Of a stretch of DNA of 64,000 nt, positions 42,650-53,114 are shown piece after piece. A program made the position numbers and the translations under genes. The notes under the pieces are model-generated. The model saw only the letters and a list, made by a program, of their open reading frames with translations, did not search any database and was not told where the DNA came from. Position 1 is the first letter of the stretch. Each line of letters begins with the position of its first letter. The DNA is taken from positions 12,945,501 through 13,009,500 of the forward strand of contig OU862908.1 in the NCBI GenBank assembly GCA_917880885.1, read 5' to 3'. The DNA comes from Limnephilus marmoratus (lineage: Eukaryota; Arthropoda; Insecta; Trichoptera; Limnephilidae).

Positions 42650-42985
42650 CTGCGTGAGTTGACTAATAGCTGCACGACCTTTGTTGATAATGACGACCCA
42701 ATGTTTTGTGAAGTTTTTAATTTCTTTACTTTTGTACACAATTTTAGTTGCATGTTTTTGAAGATTCTTTGTTCAAATTTTGAATTTGTTTTAGGTATTT
42801 GTAAGTGATCGTTGGTTGCCACTTGGTTTACGTAAGTTTAAAGCGATGCATGTATTTAAATTGTTTTTGTATAAATTGGTTAAACATCACTTGAAACTTG
42901 TTGAAAATAATATGTAGATAATTGGTAGCAAGCCTGTTATCGTGGAGACACGTTGAAATGGTATAACTTTAATGACAATTTTTTC
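42650..42985. other. No gene recognised
   Basis: A minus-strand frame (42619-42822) reads a Lys-rich peptide that looks protein-like but matches no family I recognise. It starts inside the MITE, so it is probably chance. Confidence 0.35.
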
Positions 42986-42989
42986 ACCT

Positions 42990-43142
42990 TCAGTGCAAGG
43001 CGTTGCTCCATGCGATTCCTGCTGGAGAAGTCAAAAGGTCTCCCACAATAGCCTCTCCCGATTTCGCCACGCAGCTGATGGGCGGATGAATCCACCGCTA
43101 AGACCCGGACAAACCTCACCCCATGAACCCGTATAATGGGCA
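42990..43142 (-). mobile_element. Family A repeat, middle fragment
   Basis: A reverse copy of the middle section: GTGCAAGGCG, AGTCAAAAGGTCTCCCACAA, GACAAACCTCACCCCATGAA. Confidence 0.7.
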
Positions 43143-44101
43143 ATGGAAATGCGTACTCCATTTAATAATATGATGTTTGATAAAAAATACTCGACATATA
43201 TCTATCAATTTCGAAGAGATTGCTCCCGCTCTCTGATAAAAATGAAACGCCATCGCTCTTTGTATGCGATACATAATAAAATAATTGTAAATATGTAATA
43301 TTCGACTAATGTTTGAGTTTGAAGATTTCATAGTTTTCATCATTATTGTACTAAAGCATTCATGTTTTGACCTTTTGTTTTTTTTAGATCAAATTCAAGT
43401 GAAATAGTTAAAAAATTGTTTATTATCATTGTATTAGACAATTAAACATACTACATCCTTCATTCCGTGTAGGACAAAATATTTTCATAACAATCTTTGC
43501 TGATGACCAATACGAGGTTATGCAAAAAGTTGGTATGTCAAGAAGTGGTGGCATAATACCGCCTAACACCCCAAAAAATTATCAACATTATACTCTGCCT
43601 TGAAAATATTTATTCACATAACCTGGAAATTATTTTTCCTGAAGACCGCAAGATGTCACTAATGATATACTTATTCGAATATAATAAGATTATCCTCAGA
43701 ATGCCAGTTAATGCCACAGTTAGTAATAATGTGGTATTTAAGAGTATTTTGCAACAACCGCATAAACAGCGTTATAAGAGCTCTTGTACATCAGTACTCG
43801 GTACATTTTGTTAAGGTTGGTATAATAATAAGGAATCCGCATTACAAATTACAAGTGAAAGGTTAGAAATAATTAAAAAACGTTTTGTTCCAAAAAATTA
43901 ATGACAATAATTTTATTGTCGAACTAAATTGCAGGATATTGCTCTTTGTGAAAACTGAGTAAGTATATTCATATTTAATATAAATTGGAACGAATTGACA
44001 CCAACAAAAACAAATTGTTACCTGGGATGTGGTGGCAACAATGTAGATTATTGAAATGTTGATTATTATGATCAATGAGAACTCAACATGCCAAATACAA
44101 T
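43143..44101. other. AT-rich sequence, possible PLE scrap
   Basis: GTGGCATAATACCGCC and AACACCCCAAAAAATTAT near 43545-43580 resemble the end of PLE family 1 units, but the match is weak. Nothing else was seen. Confidence 0.4.
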
Positions 44102-44684
44102 GATTAGGGGGAGGAATACAGATCCCGCCAATGTCTGGAAATTAATTAAAAAGGCACTTTCTAGATGAGAAAAGTGTGGAAAAGCTGAATAAAACAAAAA
44201 TTAAGGCGCGCTCGGCAAAATTGAGGGAGATACAACCGTTCAAAGTATTTAAAATTTCACTTCGCGAGATGATATTGACAGTCCGCCCGCCATTTTGTCA
44301 TAACCTAATACGCTAAACATGGTTTGTGATACAAAAAAAGTGCCCCTTTATAACGCCTACTCACGTCAAGGCAAGAAAAACATCCCAGTTTTCAAGTGGT
44401 TTAGCTACGCTAGGTTTGAGTAACATGGTTTGTGATTCTGGCGTACTATTAATTCTGTATTAGGTCTGGGATCCAACATAAGCAATGAAATAATGGCGGG
44501 CGGACTGTCAATATCATCTCGCGAAGTGAAATTTTAAATACTTTGAACGGTTGTATCTCCCTCAATTTTGCCGAGCGCGCCTTAATTTTTGTTTTATTCA
44601 GCTTTTCCACACCTTTCTCATCTAGAAAGTGCCTTTTTATTTAATTTCCTGACATTGGCGGGATCTGCATTTCACCCGATTAGG
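44102..44684. mobile_element. 570-bp element with ~187-bp inverted arms (7-bp target duplication)
   Basis: GATTAGG flanks the element at 44102-44108 and 44678-44684. The arms (44109-44295 and 44492-44677) are inverse copies with only a handful of differences, starting GGGAGGAATACAG and GGGTGAAATGCAG and continuing ATCCCGCCAATGTC. The ~196-bp core has AACATGGTTTGTGAT twice and no coding frame. Long arms with a 7-bp duplication recall Galileo-like members of the P superfamily, but that is inference. Confidence 0.8.
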
Positions 44685-44884
44685 TTCTATTACGAAAACA
44701 AGGTGTTCGAAATAAAAAAAAGTATATTGTGAATTAAAAAAGGACATCCTAATTCTAAAACTGTCTGGCATAAAGGGCTTGCTTAGATAATGGGTTGATG
44801 GTGATACCGTGATAAGTCGTAGTGTGGCTGAAGCGTGGCTTGTCGATAACTCCTCGTTTTGTAGAAAGAATGTCACATCGTGAC

Positions 44885-45060
44885 AATGGCAGGCTGCAGA
44901 TCATTGGCTATAAGCCAAAAGGACCATCCAGAAGCAGGACAGGCTGATGACTTCAGAGGCCAATCATCCTCCCAGGATGATTTAAAGTCAGCTCCCAAGA
45001 TGGCGAGAGTCACTTCCAACATCTATGATCTTAATCGTAGCGATTTTTAGTCGATTCGTC
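44885..45060 (+). other. Short open frame before a LINE relic
   Basis: A 55-codon ATG-to-stop frame (MAGCRSLAISQKDHPEAGQA...) lies just upstream of the LINE relic. It has no recognisable domain. Confidence 0.2.
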
Positions 45061-45171
45061 GTCTTTAGGTCCAGAGGATCGCCCAATGCTCTGGGCTGTA
45101 GTGCAAAGAATGTTGAGCTCTCTTTTCAAATCTCCTGATTTCAATTTGTCCAGGATCAGCAACTGATCAAT

Positions 45172-45990
45172 ATAAAAAAGTGTAACTATGACATTTACCC
45201 GCTCCAGAAGCCCATAGTTTTTGAATACAACATTAAAGGGAAAACATTATGCCGAGTCAATAGCTTTAAAGCTCGGTATCGTCTTTGATCCCAAACTGAC
45301 ATTCTCGGATCATATATCACGGCTCACTCCAGCATGCTACAAACTCCTGGGTTTTATCATCAGAATATGTAAGCAATTTGATGACCCAGATGCAATGATA
45401 GCCATGTTTGATGGAATCATAAGAAGTAAGCTGGAGTATGCCAGTGGTGTGTGGACTCCGCACTAAGCGAAATATATTAATATGCTAGAACAAATTCAGA
45501 AAAAGTTCCTTAGGTATGTCTATATGCGGATGAATGGAACGTACCCGAGATTCATGCACCATATGGAATTACTTGAGGCAACAAATAGATTTAGCTTGGA
45601 AACTAGACGTTATGCAAATCTTGCAATTCTTAGTTTTAACATAATCCATAATCGTATTGACAGCCCATTCCTCTTAGAATGTTATGGCTTATACGTGCCT
45701 GAAAATTTCAGCCGTAGCCGTTGACACGACTTGTTCAAAATACCATACCGCAGAACAGATGTTCTAGCACAGCATAGCATGACAAGAGGAATGGTGCTGT
45801 TGAACGAAATATCGGAAACACTAGATATATATAACTCTTCTTTAGATAGCCTTAAGATTTTTTTGTATAATAATCATCTTCCTAGGTGTTAAGACTGGTC
45901 AAAATGAGAAAATTGTACAGTAATTGGATAAAAATCTGTTGTACAATTTAAAAAATAAATAAATTAAAAAAAATTTAAAAAAATTAAAAA
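45172..45990 (+). pseudogene. LINE ORF2 C-terminal relic, frameshifted
   Basis: Three consecutive pieces belong together. KCNYDIYPLQKPIVFEYNI (from ~45172) runs to a break, then LGIVFDPKLTFSDHISR...RSKLEYASGVWTPH (45260-45463), then after a TAA LEQIQKKFLRYVYMRM...YANLAILSFNIIHNRID (45484-45720). These correspond to the part after the reverse-transcriptase catalytic motifs, as in residues 520-690 of the protein at 7774-10038, but from a different, diverged element. An A-rich tail with AAATAAATAAATT ends it near 45990. Confidence 0.8.
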
Positions 45991-46499
45991 AAAACTGTTG
46001 CATTCAAAAATATTGTAGGGCTCGCAATATTACCAATGCCCAAATGTCAATGGGCAAGCACTAGAAGAGCCACACACCGAAACCATAAATAAAGTGTGTG
46101 TAAGAGGGTGCACACACCTTGTTACAGATAACAACAAAATTTCAAGTTTTTATACGTATGGACCGAGTTAAAACGGTTTTTATTAATTTTCTTGCGGGTT
46201 AGGCTTTTAATGACATGCCATATAAAATTTTCCCATCCAGTCTTTTTGGAAGATTAACCAACACAAATTCAATGTTATAAAAATCACGAAACATTAAATA
46301 TCATTTAATTAAATTTGTAATTTTCCGCAGTGTACATCGTTAAAGTTTAATTTTGACCGAATATTGAAAACATTAAAAATGAACGAAAGCCATTTGCCAC
46401 CAGCGGAATATTTCACCTTTATTACGTCTAGTATTATGATAATCATTAATAATTCATTACTAATTTGGCAGTATTAATATTTAATATGGCGCGGTAGGT
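45991..46499. other. No gene recognised
   Basis: AT-rich sequence; nothing recognised. Confidence 0.5.
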
Positions 46500-46610
46500 G
46501 GATTAGCAGGGCCGGGTCGGGCTGGGGACTCGGCCCGGGCCTAATTAGGGCCGGCCCGGGCGCCATAGGGGCTTAAGGCCCTAATCTGGGCCCGCACACT
46601 TAATTGTTTC
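46500..46610. mobile_element. GC-rich GGGCC-motif sequence, possibly a hAT-type end
   Basis: CAGGGCCGGGTCGGGC at about 46508 is followed by repeated GGCCCGGGCC-like motifs. The CAGGG start and GGGCC subterminal motifs are common in hAT elements, but no matching other end was found. Confidence 0.4.
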
Positions 46611-47160
46611 GTGCATAAGATATCGCGTGGCGCGTGGCGTACCCTTCTTGGATGGTATTGAATAACGCGTGTAGATGTACACGATACACGGCACAAACAT
46701 TCATTTACTATTCGTCAACGGGGAAACTTAAAAGGTCAAAGCAGTGGGTCTTGGTCACATTGTTGATTGTGAATTTCTATTTACCGTTCATGATAGACAC
46801 TAAATGGAGACTTAAATTAGTCAAATGAATGAAAAGTGAGATGGAAGTAGGAATCACCCAAAGTGAGGGTAAAATACAACCGAAAAAGGAAACTGTAGTG
46901 TTTCAAAAAAACACTTAATTTTTCTGGCCACTCTGGCCAGCCAGCCTCAAATCTCAGATATAATTCGTAGCCAGTTGGGACCGGTCGTGTGACGCATAAG
47001 TATAAAATATTGTAAACACGTAAAAACAATAATAAACCTGATTGTAACGAGGACATAGTTATTCTTTAAGAGTTCCAACACAATAATTAGCAAGAAATAA
47101 TGTTCAAGAAATAACATCGGTAATTTTTTGAGAAACGCTAAAGATAAAGACCATAAATTG
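46611..47160. other. No gene recognised
   Basis: Open frames of 64 and 79 codons show no recognisable domains. Confidence 0.45.
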
Positions 47161-47164
47161 ACTA

Positions 47165-47470
47165 ATTCCGGAATATAAACTCAATTGTAACGACTGTCCC
47201 TCATTTTATATTGGAAAAATAACTCGTAATTTTGAAATCAGAATCAAAGAATAATAATTGAAATTGAAAATAACCTTAGTTTTGAAAAAAATACGGGGAT
47301 AAATATTGTTCATATTAATCATAAAGGAAAACGCTTAGATAACTTAGAAGCATTGGAAATAAATAAAAAATCCCTTAAAAATAATGAATATATAATCAAC
47401 AAACAAAAAATATTATATTTCAGCCCAATCATGGAAATGTTCCCCTACCCACCCACTCTTCATTAATACC
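47165..47470 (+). pseudogene. Penelope-like element (family 2), GIY-YIG endonuclease relic
   Basis: The frame at 47180-47251 reads CNDCPSFYIGKITRNFEIRI, the Cys-rich lead-in and YIG core of the PLE endonuclease. After a stop and frame changes comes GKRLDNLEALEINKKS...YFSPIMEMF (about 47325-47440), the conserved tail also seen at 14017-14153. The reverse transcriptase is absent. The family 2 terminal repeat with its hammerhead-like motif starts 90-120 bp downstream. Confidence 0.7.
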
Positions 47471-47539
47471 TAGCAACGGCTCCACCCCTACCACCATCCT
47501 TAGTAATAATACATTGTTCCCATCCACTAATTTGTAACT

Positions 47540-47642
47540 GTCAAATCAATATACGTTTGCCCTGAAGAAGGAACGGTTGTTCCGAAACCGGTCGGCTTTA
47601 AACACATATACAAGTGGTTCAAACAAAGTAACATTGTTTCAT
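47540..47642 (+). mobile_element. PLE family 2 terminal repeat, partial
   Basis: Contains the hammerhead-like motif at 47559-47596 and then AAGTGGTTCAAACAAAGTAA and TTTCATTTAG. These correspond to the arm end of the hairpin at 29945-30191 (AAGTGGTTTATACAAAGTTA, TTTCATTTTTCT). Confidence 0.7.
47559..47596 (+). ncRNA. Hammerhead ribozyme-like motif (PLE family 2)
   Basis: GCC, CTGAAGA (47562-47568), one extra A, GGAAC/GTTCC stem II, GAAA (47584-47587), CCGGTC, GGC. Stem I is GCC/GGC, stem III the palindrome ACCGGT, and cleavage is predicted after 47593. The seventh core base is A, a position that tolerates change. Confidence 0.65.
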
Positions 47643-47926
47643 TTAGCTGCAATAATTAGCGTTTGACCGTGGATAAGGCAAACATTACAGAAACTAACTT
47701 AGCTTTTCTACAAATGTCTTCATCACGGATTCCCGCCAGCGTTCGAGTTCGAGCATTGAAGCAAAATTGTAATTCAACCTGACATTTTCGGACTTGCTAA
47801 CAACACCCAGGCCAGTCTAGGCATCTAAATCCGTCAACCAACAATAACCTGACAGCTGCCCAAATAAAATTACACGGACGTTGAATAATAATATAATTTC
47901 TAATACTTATATATATACTAGCTGAC

Positions 47927-48240
47927 CCGGCCACGCGTTGCTGTGACGTGAACTCGAAACACAACGCCATCTACTGGATGGTTACACAACCTAGATGTTG
48001 TGTCGATGAATTAACTCACACCGCCATCTGCTAGAAACTTATGGAACTTACAAATAATTACAGAGCATTGTCCTATAACAAACATTTAATTCGCAATTAT
48101 AAATATTGATCTCAATAATTGATATAAAAACTACCCTCTCTTTTAAGTTGGACCAAATTACACACAGTAAGCCAAATTTCATCAAAATCGGTTAAATAGT
48201 TTCGGAGTTTATCTCGAACAAACATCTTGATTTTATAAAG
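47927..48240 (-). mobile_element. Helitron-like element, partial
   Basis: In reverse it starts CTAGCTGACCCGGCCACGCG and passes CACAACGCCATCTACTGGAT and GCCAAATTTCATCAAAATCG, the style of insect non-autonomous Helitrons. Confidence 0.55.
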
Positions 48241-48650
48241 ATTTTGCAATTATTGTTATTATTATTTTTGTTATTATTGTTGATATATTACATTATTTCC
48301 ATTCGTTTTATGCTACCACCGGAATAAAAGCAATCATTTAGTTAGGAGGGTCTATTCTAAAATTCTTAAATGTGAGAAAGATATTGGCCGTAATAATCTT
48401 TATTTCGATGGCGATGGATCAAAAGCGACAAAGAAAAGCTAATCGATTATGTTTCCTTATTATAGTTGTTTATTATTTACTAATATTTGATTTTAATCCT
48501 CTTTGTAATTTAATATATTATTACTTATACTTATAGTCAAACTAAGAATGTTGAGATGATTGGTGTGCTATAATTGGAATCATCACTATTACCACATTAA
48601 AAATGTAAATTAATGAAATATTGTTTTGATGTATTCTGTTGGCGAGTCAA
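48241..48650. other. AT-rich sequence, nothing recognised
   Basis: No gene or shared repeat recognised. Confidence 0.5.
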
Positions 48651-48655
48651 TTAAT

Positions 48656-48838
48656 CTATACTAATATTACAAATGCGAAAGTGCGTGTGTTTGTTTGTTA
48701 CGCGTTCACGCATAAAACAATAAACCGATTTTTAAAAATTCTTTCAACCAAAGAAAGCTACATTATATGTAAGAAAAATATGCTGTTTATAATGGTAAGC
48801 TCTGGCGTTATGAAATTATAAATATTAATGTGTTATAT
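48656..48838 (+). mobile_element. Helitron-like 1, 5' half
   Basis: CTATACTAATATTACAAATG, AAACCGATTTTTAAAAATTC and TAAGCTCTGGCGTTATGAAA match the 5' half of the copies at 29402 and 19768 read in reverse. The missing 3' half may be the fragment at 49370-49540, with a family A insertion between. Confidence 0.6.
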
Positions 48839-48930
48839 TTATTATACGTTTTCTGTCCCTAACAAAAGCGAGTTATTGATAACGTCAGACGAAAAGCAAA
48901 ATAAATCGTTGTCGTGGAAACGTGCTTTTT

Positions 48931-49263
48931 TTTACTTGAGCTCCACACAGGAGGTCCAGAGGAAAATAATTTCCATCAGGACCTATGTCATCTTTAGGGA
49001 TGCTGAGTGGGGGGTTTTTTTAAGGAAAGGAAGGAGGGTAGAGTTCTGGAAAGGAAAAGGGTTTAAGGGGTGGGTAGGAATCTGGGGTTCAGTGTGTCTT
49101 GGTCATCCGCCTCCAAGACCTAGACAAACCTCACCCCATGAACCCGGGCACCCCTGCTAAATCACCAAACGTAGCGAACCACTTGGGGTGACCTATGGCA
49201 GAGGTGTTGGTTATCCAATAAAGGTTCCCGGAGCGGCGGTACCCATTTCCTCCTCCCAATTTG
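48931..49263 (-). mobile_element. Family A repeat, short subfamily
   Basis: A reverse copy with the same internal junction as 38098-38440 (TGTGTCTTGGTCATCCGCCT read in reverse). Both ends are present. Confidence 0.8.
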
Positions 49264-49369
49264 AAAGTGTTAATATATTTGCGGGAAATTTTCTATCTAA
49301 GAAAGACTGCAAAAAATTGATGATTTTTTTTGTGTTCGTTATTGTCAGGACAAGGTTTGTATAAAACTA

Positions 49370-49540
49370 CTGGTGAGTCATGGCATTATGAAATTTTTAC
49401 AAAAAAATTGCAGTAGGTGGAGAGGAAGGGGAGGCGGAAGGGGAACGGGACAAATGGGAAAGGACACGCAGGGAGAAACAATTTCTTTATTAAATGACAT
49501 AGCAACGCATGCCAGGTACCAGCTGGTAAAACATATAAAT
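49370..49540 (+). mobile_element. Helitron-like 1, 3' half
   Basis: GGCATTATGAAATTTTTACA, a purine-rich block, GAGAAACAATTTCTTTATTA and GCAACGCATGCCAGGTACCA followed by GCTGG match the 3' half of the family. Confidence 0.6.
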
Positions 49541-50082
49541 TATGATTACAATTCTGAAATTAAGTCCGGATTGACTCAATATTAATTTACGTAATGAATT
49601 GACCCAAGTGAAAAGTATTTTTTTTTATTATTGTTCCTTTTGCACCTCACCATTCGCTGGTCACACATAGCAAGCGACTCACCCACACGCAAGCGACACG
49701 AAACTGAATAAATCATACAGCGGACTTGCGATGAAATATTCAATACGACCTACGACCGTAGCGGGCCAGAGCGAGACTAGAGCTTTATCAGCAATATCAG
49801 CATACGGTCCTGCCGCCGAGAGCTCCGCTGTGTCCTCCCTTTCTGTCATACGTAGTTTATGAGAAAAGTGGAGAGACTGCAATGGATCTGTTGACGGTAT
49901 ACCTTTTGGGTTTGCGAATCCCGAATATTTTTCAAATCCCGCGGGATTGCAGGATAGAATTTTTAGAAATCCGCGAGATCCCGCGGGATTTGTGAGATTT
50001 TTAAGGCTATTAAATTGAAATGATGCAAACATTTTTTGTTATGTGGTTTCAATCATATTTGGTTATATGTATTTTTTTCATT

Positions 50083-50160
50083 ATCTCCACACAGGAGGCC
50101 CTGAGGAAAAAAATCTTGTCATCTTTGAAGATACTGTGTGGAGGGTTTTTTGAGGAGAAG
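50083..50160 (-). mobile_element. Family A 3' terminal fragment
   Basis: TCCACACAGGAGGCCCTGAG and ACTGTGTGGAGGGTTTTTTG are the 3' hairpin region of family A, cut off on the right and joined to a LINE scrap. Confidence 0.7.
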
Positions 50161-50164
50161 AAGG

Positions 50165-50440
50165 AGTGAACGTGATGAGTCTTGAACATGAGTCGTAGAA
50201 ACGACCCGTTCTCATGTGACTAATGTCAACCGTGTACAGATGTTGGGCGCGTGTTTGGCGTGTTTCTCGACTATACACCGGTGCCGAGGGGATAAATGAC
50301 ACTAGTTCCTCGGAGCATCTTTCATTTTAATACTGGTAAAACAAGGACAGCATTCCCACCTGACTCTTATGCTCTAAAGATTGCAATCCGTTTGTTAAGT
50401 TAGGAGAGTCTATCAAACAGACCGCCCGTTTTTACACAAA
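50165..50440 (-). pseudogene. LINE ORF2 C-terminal fragment
   Basis: On the minus strand SFIPSAPVYSRETRQTRAQH and SHMRTGRFYDSC match the copy at 5489-5838, with deletions. The nucleotide match extends across GCTCTAAAGATTGCAATCCG and CGGAGCATCTTTCATTTTAA-type phrases. Confidence 0.7.
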
Positions 50441-50604
50441 GTCGAGTTTTTTTTAAGGTATTTTGGGGCTCCGGACCAGAGGTGGCTGCCAAATTCAATC
50501 GTGGGGCGCACTTGCAATTTGTACAGGGTTAGCAGTTGTGTACTATTGAAGTATCTGCGTATCTAATAGTATTATGAAAAAATGTCGAAAAGGTACCACA
50601 ACAA

Positions 50605-50800
50605 CTATTTTAAGAAGATAAAAAATAAAATAGTAAAAAACATAAACTTTGGAGAATCTTGTCACCCATGAGTGTATGGACATTTGTGCACACAATCTTA
50701 ACAACGGAAAACCCTCCCTCTACGTAGACACTAGTTGGTGGGACCAATGACGTTACATAAATAAATAGACTCGCCATAGTCTCATTACTCACAATATAAT
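50605..50800 (-). pseudogene. hAT transposase C-terminal dimerisation domain relic
   Basis: The minus-strand frame contains VPPTSVYVEGGFSVVKIVCT, a spaced GDKILQSLCFLLFY, then a stop. It follows the hAT C-terminal pattern (small-x-S, E-x-x-FS, then L...FL). The rest of the transposase is not visible. Confidence 0.55.
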
Positions 50801-51690
50801 GTGGAAAGTAAGGAACACTCTTTTGTTTTCAGCGATTTTCAGTATAATTTCTTAATTCAAAAGTTTATTCCTGTGTGGTAAAGATAGACCATCAAATAAT
50901 GTGTGTGTATGAATGCAATGAATATAGGAGCGGGCGGCGTATTGCTTGTCACTTTTTGACGGAACGTTCGCTGGCTTCTTTCTTGAGGCCCACTAGAATA
51001 AAAGGTCCGGCTGCCTGTCGGAGTTTGATATGTCGAGCTATACAATAAGGCAACGACAGTTTTCAAATGGTGGCGATTGTCATCAATACTTGTTAGAACT
51101 ACTGATTTATGTGTTGTTTTACGGCAGGCAAACAAATAAACAGAGTGTTTAGGCTGATTAGTCTACTTTAAAACAGTGAAGTTTACTTATCAACAGAAAT
51201 TTGGCTATTGCGCGTCCAGACCCTTTACTTTAGTAGGACTTGAATTTTCTCTAATGACATATAAAACTGCAAGCGGGAAACATGAAAATTAATTGTAATA
51301 TTTGTAATAATCGATAATATTAAGTAATTTGCGTGTACTTACAAATGAAATGTTATTCATTCGCCTTATTTGTCGTGTAATTGAAACATTTTCTTATCAC
51401 ACAGGAGGGCATTTTGACACTTTTTAAAACGAATTTACTTACTGGTAAGTGCTGGTAAGACGCAACTTTACTCGACGTGTAGCAGTTTAGTACTAAAGTA
51501 CTAGATATCGAGATCGTTACAATTGTCTTGTTCTTGTCTTCCCACTTTGAGATTTCTACCCCTCGTCTAATAGTATGTACTGTAACGTCATAGGGTGGGA
51601 CTGTCATAAAAAAAGGTATAAGCTAAGTGAAGGTATCTCCCTCTGTTACCCGTTCGCAAAATGTAAGATCTCTTTCTTCAAAATGGATTT
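50801..51690. other. No gene recognised
   Basis: Open frames of 92 and 84 codons on the minus strand show no recognisable domains. They could be decayed parts of the surrounding hAT element. Confidence 0.4.
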
Positions 51691-51814
51691 AAACCGCCTA
51701 CAAACAGATACGTTTTAATATTTTCACGGCCAAAAGTATTGGCTAAAGAAGGAGGTAGCGCAACACGGCATAACAACCCAAAAACAAATAACGAAAAAAA
51801 CCACCTACAATCAG
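51691..51814 (+). mobile_element. 90-bp PLE family 1 insertion starting at the ribozyme cleavage point
   Basis: The body is 51708-51797. On the left is the inverted tail (TTTTCACGGCCAAAAGTAT) and then, from 51741, GGCTAAAGAAGGAGGTAGCG through AAACAAATAACGAAA. GGC is exactly where the hammerhead motif of this family should cleave (GTT then GGC). Flanks AAACCGCCTACAAACAG (51691-51707) and AAACCACCTACAATCAG (51798-51814) form an imperfect 17-bp target duplication. Confidence 0.75.
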
Positions 51815-51861
51815 TTAAAAATTCTATGGTTAACATATTTTTTCACAGAGACGAAACATAT

Positions 51862-52330
51862 CATTGTTGTATCGGAATTTAACAATATTACCGGTGCAGG
51901 CCTTATTATGGTACAACATATTGATTCAGCATATATCTGAGTCTGATTATAAGAGGAAAGTGGAACATGAACATAATACAAGGTTCCCAAAGAATGAAGG
52001 AATGCTTGTTCTAAAATATAATAATATAATAACTACGGACGGCGAACCCTGGAATATAACGTGCTAAAAATGTTTAACATGTTACCAATTAATATAAAAA
52101 AATGCGATTTTACAAATAGATTGAGATATATGCTGAAACAATGGTTACTAAGTAGAGATAGTTTATATTAATTCATGTGTTTTAATTGTGACAATCTATT
52201 TAGTAATAAAATTATGTATGTATGTATGTTTAAATTGTAATTGAACATTAATATCCTGTTGACAAACTGCTTTATTGCGGTTTAACGGGATTGTACCTTG
52301 AAAACTAATAAAAAAATTCCAGGTTTTGAA
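51862..52330 (+). pseudogene. LINE ORF2 C-terminus and 3' UTR, frameshifted
   Basis: HNTRFPKNEGMLVLKYNN is followed, after a one-step frame change, by VLKMFNMLPINIKKCDFTNR and LKQWLLSRDSLY then stop at ~52170. The NxLPxxIK motif marks a LINE C-terminus. The UTR includes TATG repeats, and the tail ends ACTAATAAAAAAAT near 52318. Confidence 0.65.
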
Positions 52331-52546
52331 GTTTCCGGGTTCGAGATGCGGCCTTAACCTCTATTCCTTACATTAAGTTCAGATCATCTTTCTTTGTCAA
52401 AGATTTACCACCGCTTGTTTATATGAATATCATGTTTTTTCGTGTATTATTTTCAATCCCACAATCCCGCGAATCCCGCACATGAAAATCCCGCAAATCC
52501 TTTTTTTGAAATGATTCGGGATTGCGGGATTGCAAACCCTATACAT

Positions 52547-53110
52547 TTTGCTTGCATGAATTACATTCTGTCACCCGAGCTTTGTGACTGCCAAGTAGAG
52601 CCATTTTCACAAGAAGTTCTCAAGGCAGCTTCATCAAAGCGAATAATAATAACATCATACAGCCCTAATGGTAGGTACGCTAATTTTATACGCCGAAGAG
52701 CAGACTCTGTTGACTTGTTTAATGGATTCGAATGAATTAATGCGATGTTACCTTCGCTGTGAGAGTTCAAGGAATGGTTGTTTGCAAATTGTTTTTATCG
52801 CATAAATAAGACTACTTCATGACGTGACCATCAGCGTTTGTTATTACGTTGTATTTGAGGATAAATGATATTTAATACGGTGTGTATTGTGAACTTATAG
52901 GGAATCAAACGATCCGTTTATGAAATTAATTATAATGAAAATTACTAGAAAACGGTAATCTCTCTAAAACGGTGAAACTCATGAAGTTGGCACAGTTTTT
53001 TTGACCGAAATTTTCTGGTCGCAACATTTCTATTAAATAATTTTTACGACTTTGAAAAAAATAACACTTTTCTGTGAAAAAAAATTGCAAGAGACCGTAT
53101 TGTTTATTAG
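52547..53110. other. No gene recognised
   Basis: AT-rich sequence; nothing recognised. Confidence 0.5.
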
Positions 53111-53114
53111 AATA

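Larger units (their letters stand above)
49890..52546. mobile_element. Degenerate hAT-type region
   Basis: GGGTTTGCGAATCCCGAAT at 49908 and its approximate inverse at the other edge (GATTGCGGGATTGCAAACCC, ending near 52546) look like terminal repeats. Both are followed inward by ATCCCGCGGGATT-type motifs. TATACCTTTT/TATACATTTT flank them. A hAT dimerisation-domain relic lies inside on the minus strand. Later insertions (family A, LINE and PLE scraps) fill the interior. The joining of the two ends into one element is inference. Confidence 0.45.

Noticed and set aside
42619..42822. Lys-rich 67-codon frame
   Set aside because: Looks protein-like but begins within a MITE and matches no family I recognise; support too weak for a gene call.
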